DNA from: Streptomyces anandii JCM 4720
GTDB lineage: Bacteria > Actinomycetota > Actinomycetes > Streptomycetales > Streptomycetaceae
Direction of reading: 5' to 3'
Assembly: GCF_014650655.1 (NCBI RefSeq)
Contig: NZ_BMVJ01000001.1
Span: 516,037-551,512 of the forward strand
Length of the DNA: 35,476 nt
A program made the position numbers and the translations under genes. The stretch's first letter is position 1, and each line of letters starts with the position of its first letter. Shown here in pieces: positions 8,972 through 16,600 of this stretch. Under the pieces are notes generated by a model. The model was not told the DNA's origin and searched no databases. It saw only the letters and a list, made by a program, of their open reading frames with translations.

Positions 8972-9712
8972 ATGACTCGCAACGTGGTGATCAGCGGTGG
9001 TGGTACGGGGATCGGGCTCGCGGCGGCTCAGACGTTCGCGGCGGACGGCGACCGGGTCCTGCTGCTCGGGAGGAGGGAGGACGTGCTGCGCGGGGCGCGG
9101 GTGCCGGGCGCCCTCACCTACGCGGCCGACGTCGGCGACGTCGACGGCGTGCGCGGGGTGGCCCGCTTCGTGGCGGACGAACTCGGCGCCGTGGACGTGC
9201 TGATCCACAGCGCCGGAGGGTCCGGGCAGCTCGAGCCCCGGGCGCAGCGGGACGACCCGCTCGAACTCGTCGCCGACAACTGGACGGTGAACTTCCGGAT
9301 CAACACGCTGACCGCCGTGCTGCTCACCGAGGCGCTCAAGGACCGTCTCGCCGAGCCGGGCGGGCGTGTGCTGTTCCTCAGTTCCATCGCGGCCTACCGC
9401 GGCTCCGGCAGCGGCGCCTACGCCGCGTCCAAGGCGGCACTGCACCCCTACGCCCACGACCTGGCACGGCAGTTGGGCCCGCGCGGGATCACGGTGAACC
9501 TCGTCGCGCCCGGATACGTCGAGGACACCGACTTCTTCGGCGACGCGATGGACGAGGCCCGCCGCGCCCGGCTCGTCGCCGAGACCTCCACCGGGCGCGC
9601 GGGCACCCCCGGCGACGTGGCCGCCACCCTGCACTGGCTGGCCTCGCCGGGCGCCGCCCACATCACCTCCCAGGTCGTCCAGGTCAACGGCGGCGCCGAG
9701 CGCGGTCACTGA
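8972..9712 (+). CDS. Short-chain dehydrogenase/reductase (SDR)
   Basis: NAD(P)-dependent oxidoreductase of the classical SDR family, 246 aa. The cofactor motif is GGGTGIG (residues 9-15), the DxxD-like element AADVGDVDG follows, the usual NAG motif appears as HSAGG (79-83), and the catalytic residues are N111, S138, Y150 and K154. The C-terminal QVVQVNGGA is typical. The substrate is unknown. The ATG at 8972 lacks an SD but has a -10-like hexamer 6 bases upstream. The gene converges on the MscS gene with only 10 bases between stop codons. Confidence 0.92.
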   Translation: MTRNVVISGGGTGIGLAAAQTFAADGDRVLLLGRREDVLRGARVPGALTYAADVGDVDGVRGVARFVADELGAVDVLIHSAGGSGQLEPRAQRDDPLELVADNWTVNFRINTLTAVLLTEALKDRLAEPGGRVLFLSSIAAYRGSGSGAYAASKAALHPYAHDLARQLGPRGITVNLVAPGYVEDTDFFGDAMDEARRARLVAETSTGRAGTPGDVAATLHWLASPGAAHITSQVVQVNGGAERGH

Positions 9713-9722
9713 GCCGGTGGCC

Positions 9723-10895
9723 TCAGCCTCGTCCCGTACCCGAGCGGCCGAGGGAACGCGGCTTGTCGAGGGACGGCCGCACGGCGCCGTCCCGGGAGGC
9801 GGCGCGGTCGCCGTCCCGGACCAGGCCGAGGTCGTGGCCGCCGTCCCGCTGCCCCGGGGGCCGGGTCGCGTCCGCGGTGTTCACGCGCGGGAGGGCGTAG
9901 GGGTGCTCCTCGCACAGCCAGCGGATCATCTCCTCGCGCACCGCGACCCGGACGGTCCAGATGTCGTCGGAGTCCTTCGCCGTCACCAGGGCCCGCACCT
10001 GGATGGTGCTGGGGGTGGTGTCGGTGACGTACAGGTTGTAGGCGCGGCCGTCCCAGGCCGGGCACTGGCGCAGGATGTCGCGCAGTTTGTCCCGCATCGC
10101 CTCCAGCGGCGCGGAGTGGTCCAGGTGCCAGAAGACGGTGCCGGTCATCTGCGGGGTGCCGCGCGACCAGTTCTCGAACGGGTTGGACGTGAAGTACGAC
10201 ACCGGCATGGTGATCCGCCGCTCGTCCCAGGTCCGTACCGTCAGGAAGGTCAGCGTGATCTCCTCGACGGTGCCCCACTCGCCGTTGACGACCACCGTGT
10301 CGCCGATGCGCACCATGTCGCCGAAGGCGATCTGCAACCCGGCGAACATGTTGCTCAGCGTGGACTGCGCGGCGACACCGGCGACGATGCCGAGGATCCC
10401 GGCCGAGGCCAGCAGCGAGGCCCCGGCCGCGCGCATCGCCGGGAAGGTCAGCAGCATCGAGGCCGCCGCCACCACGATGACGACCGCCGACACCACCCGC
10501 ATGATCAGCTCGACCTGGGTGCGCACCCGCCGCACCCGGGCCGGGTCCCGGTGGGCGCGGGCGCTGGCGTAGCGCGAGTAGGAGGTCTCCACGATCGCCG
10601 ACGCGATCCGGATGACCAGCCAGGCGGCCGAGCCGATCAGTGTGAGGGTCAGGGCCCTGCCGATGCCGACGCGGTGGTCCTCCAGCACCTTCACCTGGTC
10701 GTAGGACCCTCTGAGCAGGGCGGCGCACAGCACGAGCTGGTACGGCACGCGGGCGCGGCGCAGGAGGCCCCACAGCGGTGTCTCGTGGTGCCGTTCGTCG
10801 GCCTCGCGCAGCAGAAGGTCGGTGGCCCAGCCGATCACCAGGGTGATCAGGACCGAGCCGCCGACCACGAGCACGGGTCGGAGTACGTTCTCCAT
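9723..10895 (-). CDS. MscS-type mechanosensitive ion channel
   Basis: Tension-gated membrane channel that releases solutes under hypo-osmotic shock. The 390-aa protein has four hydrophobic segments (about 4-28, 47-62, 78-99, 130-150) before the MscS core. The pore helix is ASAGILGIVAGVAAQSTLSNM followed by FAGLQIAFGDMVRIGD, matching the Gly/Ala-rich TM3 and the start of the beta domain. The cytoplasmic domain contains WGTVEEITLTFLTVRTWDERR and PVSYFTSNPFENWSR. The last 60 residues are charged and low in conservation. ATG at 10895 precedes the first hydrophobic segment; the SD is weak. It is divergent from the hydrolase gene. Confidence 0.93.
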   Translation of the reverse strand: MENVLRPVLVVGGSVLITLVIGWATDLLLREADERHHETPLWGLLRRARVPYQLVLCAALLRGSYDQVKVLEDHRVGIGRALTLTLIGSAAWLVIRIASAIVETSYSRYASARAHRDPARVRRVRTQVELIMRVVSAVVIVVAAASMLLTFPAMRAAGASLLASAGILGIVAGVAAQSTLSNMFAGLQIAFGDMVRIGDTVVVNGEWGTVEEITLTFLTVRTWDERRITMPVSYFTSNPFENWSRGTPQMTGTVFWHLDHSAPLEAMRDKLRDILRQCPAWDGRAYNLYVTDTTPSTIQVRALVTAKDSDDIWTVRVAVREEMIRWLCEEHPYALPRVNTADATRPPGQRDGGHDLGLVRDGDRAASRDGAVRPSLDKPRSLGRSGTGRG

Positions 10896-11018
10896 GCCTG
10901 CGCGCCTAACCGCCGCCGCGCCGGCTTGAACGTGTGACTTGCGTCCCTTCCCGCGCACCTGCCCCGGCCCCGGCGGGCGGCGGTCCGGCCTCGGCCGGGC
11001 GTTGTCGTACCCGGCTGG

Positions 11019-11024
11019 CACCAT
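11019..11024 (+). promoter_or_regulatory. Candidate -10 of the hydrolase gene (leaderless start)
   Basis: CACCAT (A at position 2, T at 6) ends 6 bases before the ATG at 11031. There is no SD, and the spacing equals that seen at four other starts in the window. Confidence 0.35.
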
Positions 11025-11030
11025 GGGCCC

Positions 11031-11621
11031 ATGAACATCGTGCTCTTCCACTCGACCTACGGCCTTCGACCGGCCGTGCGCCAGGCCGCCGGCCGGCTGC
11101 GCGCCGCCGGGCACGAGGTGTGGACGCCGGACCTCTTCGCGGGCCGTACGTTCGACACCGTGGAGGAGGGCATGGCCTTCAAGGACGAGACCGGCAAGGA
11201 CGAGCTGCTCAGGCGGGCCGTGCTGGCCGCCGCGCCCTACTCCGACCGGGGCCTGGTGTACGCGGGCTTCTCGCTCGGCGCCTCGATCGCCCAGACCCTC
11301 GCCCTCGGCGACGACAAGGCGCGCGGCCTGCTGCTCCTGCACGGCACCTCGGACATCGCGCCGAACGCGACGGCGGACGCGCTGCCCGTGCAGCTGCACG
11401 TGGCCGAGCCGGATCCGTTCGAGACGGACGACTGGCTGAGCGCGTGGTATCTCCAGATGGGCCGCACGGGCGCCGACGTGGAGGTGTACCGGTACGCCGG
11501 GGCCGGCCACCTCTACACCGACCCCGGCCTGCCCGACTACGACGAGGAGGCCGCCGAGGCCACCTGGCGGGTGGCGCTCGGCTTCCTCGACAGCCTGCAG
11601 GGCCCGCAGAGACCGGAGTGA
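11031..11621 (+). CDS. Dienelactone hydrolase-like alpha/beta hydrolase
   Basis: A 196-aa cytoplasmic alpha/beta hydrolase of the dienelactone hydrolase group. The nucleophile elbow is GFSLGAS with S81; true dienelactone hydrolases use Cys here. The other triad members are D128 in VAEPDPF and H160 in AGAGHLY, in the order and spacing of the family. PDLFAGRTFDTVEEG near residue 33 is also characteristic. The substrate is unknown. The gene converges on phoD with only 4 bases between the stop codons, so transcripts probably overlap. Confidence 0.88.
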   Translation: MNIVLFHSTYGLRPAVRQAAGRLRAAGHEVWTPDLFAGRTFDTVEEGMAFKDETGKDELLRRAVLAAAPYSDRGLVYAGFSLGASIAQTLALGDDKARGLLLLHGTSDIAPNATADALPVQLHVAEPDPFETDDWLSAWYLQMGRTGADVEVYRYAGAGHLYTDPGLPDYDEEAAEATWRVALGFLDSLQGPQRPE

Positions 11622-11625
11622 CCCG

Positions 11626-13296
11626 TTACACGGGGTCGTACGTCCGCTCCACCTTCTGCGTGCCGCTGCGGGTGCGGTAGGAGCGGGTCCAGGCGCTGGT
11701 CGCGGCCTGGCTGGTGCGGTCGGACAGCACGTAGTAGTCCATCTGTGCCCGCTCGGCCGTGATGTCCAGCACGCCGTAGCCGTGGCGGTCGGTGTCGACC
11801 CAGTGGACGTGCCGGTTGGCGGCGCGGATGACGGGGGAGGCGATCGCCGAGACGGTGCCCTCGGGGACCTTGACGATGTCGTCGAGGTTGTCGGAGGTCA
11901 GCGAGGTGACGACGAACTCGGTGGCGGCGGAGGCCGACAGCGGGTAGGTGCCGGCGTCCACGGGCACGTCGTTGGCCCAGGCCATGTGGATGTCGCCGGT
12001 GAGGAAGACGGTGTTGCCGATGGCGTTGGAGCGCAGGTGGGCCAGCAGTTCGCGGCGGTCGTCGGTGTAGCCGTCCCACTGGTCGGTGTTGACGGCCAGG
12101 CCCTCCTGCGGCAGCCCGAGCAGCTTGGCCAGTGGCTTGAGCAGGTCCGCGGAGAGCGAGCCGACGACGAAGGGGGAGATCATCACCGAGTTGCCGACCA
12201 GCCGCCAGGTGGTGTCGGACGCCTTCAGCCCGGCCTTCAGCCAGTCCAGTTGGGCCCGGCCGGTGATGGTGCGGTCCGGGTCGTCGACCGAGCCGCTGCC
12301 GGAGGACGCCTGCTGGGAGCGGAAGGACCGCAGGTCGAGCAGCGACAGGTCGGCCAGCTTGCCGAAGCGCAGCCGGCGGTAGGTGGTGCCCTCGATCGCC
12401 GGGCGCACCGGCATCCACTCGAAGTAGGCCTGCTTGGCGGCGGCCTTGCGGGCCGTCCAGGTGCCCTCGGCGCCCTCGGTGTGGTTGACCGCGCCGCCGG
12501 ACCAGGCGTTGTCGGCGAACTCGTGGTCGTCCCAGATCGCGATGACCGGCGCCTTGTGGTGCAGGGCCTGGAGGTCGGGGTCGGTCTTGTACTCGGCGTG
12601 CCGGGTGCGGTAGTCGGCGAGGGTGATGATCTCGTTGGCGGGGGCGTGGGGCCGGACGACCTTGCCCCGGGCCGCGTACTCGCCGGACTTGTACTCGTAG
12701 ATGTAGTCCCCGAGGTGCAGCCAGGCGTCGAGGTCGCCGCGGGCCGCGAGGTGGCGGTAGGCGGCGAAGTAGCCGGCCTCCCAGTTGGAGCAGGAGACCA
12801 CGCCGAAGCGCAGCCCGGTGACGGGGGCGTCGTGGGCGGGGGCGGTGCGGGTGCGGGCCACGGGGGAGTCGGCGCCACCGGCCGAGAAGCGGAACCAGTA
12901 GTCGGTGGCCGGCGCGAGACCGCGGACGTCGGCCTTGACGGTGTGGTCGGAGGCGGCGGTCGCGGTGAGGGAGCCCTTGGCGACGACGTCGGTGAGCGCC
13001 CTGTCCCTGGCGACGACCCAGCTCACCTCGGTGTCGGGGCCGAGCCCGGAGCCAGGCGCCGCCTCGGCGGTGGGGGTCACCCGGGTCCACAGCAGGACGC
13101 CGTCGGGCAGCGGGTCGCCGGAGGCCACTCCGTGCAGGAACGCGGGCGTGCCGACGGCGGCCCGCGCGGGCAGCGCACCGACGAGCGGCCCGGCCAGGAC
13201 AGCGGAGGCCGCCGCGGCCTTGACGACCGTACGGCGGCGCGGGGCAAGCGAGTTGAGGCCCTGGAACGCCTCACCTGATCTGTATCGACTGGTCAC
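11626..13296 (-). CDS. phoD: Secreted PhoD-type alkaline phosphatase (Tat substrate)
   Basis: Extracellular Ca/Fe-dependent phosphodiesterase/monoesterase that frees phosphate. The 556-aa precursor has a twin-arginine signal: PRRRTVVK (19-26), a hydrophobic stretch, and probable cleavage after PARA (residue 46). An N-terminal Fn3-like PhoD domain ([21 protein letters not shown]) is followed by the metallophosphatase core with [34 protein letters not shown] and LTGDIHMAW. The GTG at 13296 has no SD, but a -10-like TAATCT lies 8 bases upstream. In S. coelicolor, phoD is controlled by PhoP; a PHO-box-like GTTCGTCC overlaps the expected -35 here. It follows the DsbA-like gene on the same strand but is separated by a hairpin. 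Confidence 0.94.
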   Translation of the reverse strand: MTSRYRSGEAFQGLNSLAPRRRTVVKAAAASAVLAGPLVGALPARAAVGTPAFLHGVASGDPLPDGVLLWTRVTPTAEAAPGSGLGPDTEVSWVVARDRALTDVVAKGSLTATAASDHTVKADVRGLAPATDYWFRFSAGGADSPVARTRTAPAHDAPVTGLRFGVVSCSNWEAGYFAAYRHLAARGDLDAWLHLGDYIYEYKSGEYAARGKVVRPHAPANEIITLADYRTRHAEYKTDPDLQALHHKAPVIAIWDDHEFADNAWSGGAVNHTEGAEGTWTARKAAAKQAYFEWMPVRPAIEGTTYRRLRFGKLADLSLLDLRSFRSQQASSGSGSVDDPDRTITGRAQLDWLKAGLKASDTTWRLVGNSVMISPFVVGSLSADLLKPLAKLLGLPQEGLAVNTDQWDGYTDDRRELLAHLRSNAIGNTVFLTGDIHMAWANDVPVDAGTYPLSASAATEFVVTSLTSDNLDDIVKVPEGTVSAIASPVIRAANRHVHWVDTDRHGYGVLDITAERAQMDYYVLSDRTSQAATSAWTRSYRTRSGTQKVERTYDPV

Positions 13297-13304
13297 GACC
13301 GATC

Positions 13305-13340
13305 AGATTACTGACCGGTACACGCCAGAGCGGACGAACT
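13305..13340 (-). promoter_or_regulatory. phoD promoter with PHO-box-like element
   Basis: The minus strand shows TAATCT (13305-13310) ending 8 bases before GTG 13296, a good -10 for a leaderless message. The -35 position is occupied by GTTCGTCCGCT (13329-13339), resembling one 11-base PhoP repeat unit (consensus about GTTCACCCGCC). A second clear repeat unit is not visible, so PhoP control is inferred from this and from the known regulation of phoD in Streptomyces. Confidence 0.5.
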
Positions 13341-13359
13341 CCCAAAAGTTCGCCCGCTC
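13328..13359. terminator. 13-bp hairpin between the DsbA-like gene and phoD
   Basis: Inverted repeat with arms 13328-13340 and 13347-13359 and a 6-base loop; one mismatch becomes a G-U pair in RNA. It lies 30 bases past the stop of the DsbA-like gene on the minus strand, so it can act as its terminator, without a U tract as is usual in Streptomyces. One arm doubles as the PHO-box-like element of phoD. Confidence 0.65.
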
Positions 13360-13389
13360 TTCAGACGGCGCTCGGTGTCCGGGGAGGCG

Positions 13390-14202
13390 TCAGCCCTTGA
13401 GGGCCGCGTCGATCGCCTTGTTGAAGTCGGCCACCGTCATGGGGGCGTTCTTGCCGTCGGAGCCCGTCAGCGTCTTGCCGTCCATCTTCATGGTCGGGGT
13501 GCCCTGGATGCCCCCCTTGTCGAAGAGCTTGGACTCCTCCAGCGCCCACCTGTCGTAGGTGCCGTCCTTCACGTCCTTCTGGAACGCCGCGTTGCCCTTC
13601 AGGGCGGGGACCGTGTCGGCGATCTGGATCAGATAGGAGTCGCTCTTGAACTTGTCGTCGGTCTCCTCGGGGTGCCACTTCGCCGAGTACATCGCGGCCT
13701 TGTACTCCAGGAAGGCCTCGGGGCTGACGTTGAGCGCGGCGCCCAGGGCGCTGAGCGCGTTCTTGGAACCCTCACCGGGCAGGTTCCTGTCCAGGAAGGT
13801 GGCGCCGACGTACTGGAGCTTGAACTTGCCGTCGTCGACGTCCTTCTTCACCGTCGTGCCGACGCTCTGCTCGAACTGCGCACAGACCGGGCAGCGCGGG
13901 TCCTCGTAGACGACGAGGGTCTTCTTGGCGGTGCTCTTGCCGATGACGACGGTGGTGCCGTCCGACCCGGTGGTGTTGGCCGGCTTGACCAGCTTCTGGT
14001 CCTTCACGGCCTCCCAGTGGCCCGGCTTGTTGGCCTGGACGACTGCGTAGCCGATGCCGCCTGCTGCCGCGAGGACGGCTACGACCGAGCAGGCGACGAT
14101 GATCTGGCGGCGCACCTTGGCGCGCTTGGCCTCGCGCTCGCGTTCCGCGCGCAGCCGCTCCCGGGCCGCCGTCTTCGCCGTCTGGCTGTTCCGCTTGCTC
14201 AT
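13390..14202 (-). CDS. Membrane-anchored DsbA-like thioredoxin-fold protein
   Basis: Thiol oxidoreductase-like protein, 270 aa, anchored in the membrane with its catalytic domain outside. The N-terminus is very basic (residues 1-32), then one transmembrane helix (about 33-55). The thioredoxin fold begins with LVVYEDPRCPVC, giving a C104-P-V-C107 active site, and the cis-Pro region is GIQGTPTMKMDGK. The ATG at 14202 follows AGGAGA. It lies 62 bases downstream of an unknown membrane protein on the same strand. The family either makes or shuffles disulfides in exported proteins; its redox partner is not obvious here. Function as an oxidase rather than a reductase is inferred. Confidence 0.88.
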   Translation of the reverse strand: MSKRNSQTAKTAARERLRAEREREAKRAKVRRQIIVACSVVAVLAAAGGIGYAVVQANKPGHWEAVKDQKLVKPANTTGSDGTTVVIGKSTAKKTLVVYEDPRCPVCAQFEQSVGTTVKKDVDDGKFKLQYVGATFLDRNLPGEGSKNALSALGAALNVSPEAFLEYKAAMYSAKWHPEETDDKFKSDSYLIQIADTVPALKGNAAFQKDVKDGTYDRWALEESKLFDKGGIQGTPTMKMDGKTLTGSDGKNAPMTVADFNKAIDAALKG

Positions 14203-14264
14203 GGTGGTGTCTCTCCTGTGGGTGTGGGGGACCGTTCCGTCCGGGCTCGGTGCCGCGCCGCCGC

Positions 14265-14990
14265 TCAGACGAGGGCGGAGGCGGGCGTGAGCGGGTGCGG
14301 AGGTCCGCGCCGTCCCAGGGAGTGGGTGAGGAGGCGGGTGCGCAGGATGCCGGCGGCCGGCGCCGGGCGGGCGGGGCGCGTGGCGGCCGGGGCCCGCCGG
14401 GAGGCCACCGCGGCCACCGCGAGCAGCAGCGGCCGGAAGGTGGTCGCGGCCACCGCGCGCAGCAGCTCGGCCAGCGCGCGCTCCCCCCGGCGCAGCCAGC
14501 CGGCCGCGAGCAGGCCGACGCCGACGTGCGCGGCCAGCAGCAGCCAGGCCGTCGCCGGGGTGGCGTGGGCCAGCAGCTCCGCCAGCCGGTCGGTGTCGGT
14601 GCCGGTCATACGGGCCAGCGGGGTGCCGACGTCCGCGCCGTTGCCGCACAGCACGTCCCAGCCGACCGAGCGCAGCGGTCCCGCGACCGGGCCGCCCACG
14701 GGGCCGTAGCAGACGTGCTGGCCGGTGGTGAAGACGGTGTCGGCGGCCAGCTCCAGCGGAACCAGCAGGGCGGCGATCCGCCCGAAGCCGCGCTCGCGCC
14801 CGGCCAGGGCGTAGGCGAGCAGGAACACGGCGGCCGCGACGGCGGCCACCGTGTTCAGCGGCAGCGGGGCCCGGGACAGCAGGACGTGCGACGCGGTGCT
14901 GAGCGTCACGACCACGGCCGTGAACAGCGCCGCGCGCACGGCTCTGAGCTGGGTCCCGGATATGTCCATAGCGAGAGAAGAGTGTGTCAC
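14265..14990 (-). CDS. Uncharacterised membrane protein
   Basis: I do not recognise this 241-aa protein with confidence. It has four or five hydrophobic segments (about 17-40, 44-63, 72-90, 145-170, 185-205 of the long form), two cysteines in a loop (GQHVCYGPV and WDVLCGNG) that would face the outside if the topology is as expected, and an Arg/Pro-rich C-terminal tail. GTG 14990 gives the longest form; ATG 14969 is an alternative, and neither has a good SD. Its position directly upstream of the DsbA-like gene suggests a possible redox relation through the two loop cysteines, but it lacks the CxxC and Ser/Thr signature of VKOR quinone reductases. Confidence 0.7.
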   Translation of the reverse strand: MTHSSLAMDISGTQLRAVRAALFTAVVVTLSTASHVLLSRAPLPLNTVAAVAAAVFLLAYALAGRERGFGRIAALLVPLELAADTVFTTGQHVCYGPVGGPVAGPLRSVGWDVLCGNGADVGTPLARMTGTDTDRLAELLAHATPATAWLLLAAHVGVGLLAAGWLRRGERALAELLRAVAATTFRPLLLAVAAVASRRAPAATRPARPAPAAGILRTRLLTHSLGRRGPPHPLTPASALV

Positions 14991-15001
14991 GTGGGCCGGT
15001 A

Positions 15002-15022
15002 AGGGACCCTTAAAGGATCCCT
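15002..15022 (-). terminator. Hairpin after the DUF2252 gene
   Basis: AGGGACCCTT and AAGGATCCCT are separated by one base. In minus-strand RNA the single mismatch becomes U-G, leaving a stem of about 8 bp with a small loop. It lies 17 bases past the DUF2252 stop and just before the next gene on that strand. Confidence 0.5.
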
Positions 15023-15038
15023 GTGTGCGGCCTTTCCG

Positions 15039-16364
15039 TCACAGACCCGGAATCCGCCCGTTGCGGAACAGGTCCACGAAGATCTGGTGGTCGCCGCGCG
15101 CGCGGGCGCCGTAGGCGTGGGCGAAGTCCACCAGCAGCGGGGCGAAGCCCTCCTCGTCGGCCGCGATCGCCGCGTCGATGGCCCGCTCCGTGGAGAACGG
15201 CACCAGCGACTCGCCCGACTGGTCGTCCGCCGCCGCGTGCATCGTCGCCGTGGCCCGGCCGAGGTCGGCGACGACCTGCGCGATCTCCTCCGGGTCGTCG
15301 ATGTCGCCCCAGTCCAGGTCCACGGCGTACGGCGACACCTCGGCGACCAGCTGCCCGGCGCCGTCCAGCTCGGTCCAGCCCAGCCACGGGTCCGCGTGAG
15401 CCTGCAGGGCCCGCTGGGAGATCACCGTGCGGTGGCCCTCGTGCTGGAAGTAGCCGCGGATGGCCTGGTCCGTGACGTGCCGGGACACGGCCGGGGTCTG
15501 GGCCTGCTTGATGTAGATCACGACGTCGTTCTCCAGCGCGTCGCTGTTGCCCTCCAGCAGGATGTTGTACGACGGCAGCCCGGCCGAACCGATGCCGATG
15601 CCCCGCCGGCCCACGACGTCCTTCACGCGGTAGGAGTCCGGGCGGGCGAGCGAGGACTCCGGCAGCGTCTCCAGATAGCCGTCGAAGGCGGCCAGCACCT
15701 TGTAGCGCGTGGCGGCGTCCAGCTCGATGGAGCCGCCGCCGGGCGCGAACCGGCGCTCGAAGTCGCGGATCTCCGTCATGGAGTCCAGCAGCTCGAACCG
15801 GGTCAGCGAGCGGGCGTCGCGCAGCGCGTCCAGCAGCGGGCCCTGGGCGGTGTCCAGGGTGAAGGGCGGCACCTCGTCGCTCTTGGCGCCGGTGGCCAGG
15901 GCGTGGATCCGCTCGCGGTAGGCGGCCGCGTAGACCGTCACCAACTCGGTGATCTGCTCGTCGCTCAGCGCCTTGGCGTACCCCACGAGGGCGATCGAGG
16001 CGGCGAAGCGCTTGAGGTCCCAGGTGAAGGGGCCGACGTAGGCCTCGTCGAAGTCGTTGACGTTGAAGACCAGACGGCCGTTGGAGTCCATGTACGTGCC
16101 GAAGTTCTCCGCGTGCAGGTCGCCGTGGATCCACACGCGCGAGGTGCGCTCGTCCAGGAACGGGCCGCCGCGCCGGTCGGCGTCCAGGTCGTGGTAGAAG
16201 AGGCAGGCCGTGCCCCGGTAGAACGCGAAGGCCGAGGCCGCCATCTTCCGGAACTTCACGCGGAACGCGGCCGGGTCGGCGGCCAGGAGCTCGCCGAAGG
16301 CGGTGTCGAAGACGGCGAGGATCTCCTCGCCGCGCTGCTCGTCGCTGAGCTGGGGGACCGACAT
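15039..16364 (-). CDS. DUF2252 family protein (kinase-like fold)
   Basis: A 441-aa DUF2252 protein. The motif WIHGDLHAENFGTY (H80-N87) followed by NVNDFDEAYVGP (D104, D106) is like the catalytic loop and metal-binding Asp of aminoglycoside phosphotransferases, so an ATP-dependent small-molecule kinase-like activity is plausible; no substrate is established that I know of. A further conserved block is GRRGIGIGSAGLPSYNILLEG. The ATG at 16364 follows AGGAGG by 9 bases. It is transcribed away from dnaE. The terminator-like hairpin beyond its stop suggests a single-gene unit. Confidence 0.88.
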   Translation of the reverse strand: MSVPQLSDEQRGEEILAVFDTAFGELLAADPAAFRVKFRKMAASAFAFYRGTACLFYHDLDADRRGGPFLDERTSRVWIHGDLHAENFGTYMDSNGRLVFNVNDFDEAYVGPFTWDLKRFAASIALVGYAKALSDEQITELVTVYAAAYRERIHALATGAKSDEVPPFTLDTAQGPLLDALRDARSLTRFELLDSMTEIRDFERRFAPGGGSIELDAATRYKVLAAFDGYLETLPESSLARPDSYRVKDVVGRRGIGIGSAGLPSYNILLEGNSDALENDVVIYIKQAQTPAVSRHVTDQAIRGYFQHEGHRTVISQRALQAHADPWLGWTELDGAGQLVAEVSPYAVDLDWGDIDDPEEIAQVVADLGRATATMHAAADDQSGESLVPFSTERAIDAAIAADEEGFAPLLVDFAHAYGARARGDHQIFVDLFRNGRIPGL

Positions 16365-16520
16365 CGCTGGGTGCCTCCTGGTACGGGTGGTACGAGACGT
16401 ATGGGACGGACCGCGCGGGGATCCTCCCCCCACCACAACGTCCGGCGGTGCGGCTGAGTGCCCGCGCTGTCCTCGCACGAAGGTACGCGGCGCGAGGCCC
16501 CCGGTGTCAGTGCCGGGGCA

Positions 16521-16526
16521 TAGACT
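16521..16526 (+). promoter_or_regulatory. Candidate dnaE -10 element
   Basis: TAGACT matches the TANNNT -10 pattern of Streptomyces HrdB promoters and would give a 5' leader of about 68 bases before the dnaE GTG. No clear -35 is visible. Confidence 0.4.
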
Positions 16527-16600
16527 TCGACGCTGTCCCCCGGACTGTCCGCAGCCTGCCGGACCCCCGTATCCGTACGCTCTCCCTGGAGGCCGCAGCC

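Noticed and set aside
11782..13278. Long plus-strand frame opposite phoD
   Set aside because: Gly/Val-rich antisense shadow of a clear PhoD gene; no SD and no recognisable family.
14265..14990. Membrane protein next to the DsbA-like gene considered as VKOR
   Set aside because: It lacks the CxxC quinone-site motif and the spacing of VKOR helices, so the name would be unsupported.
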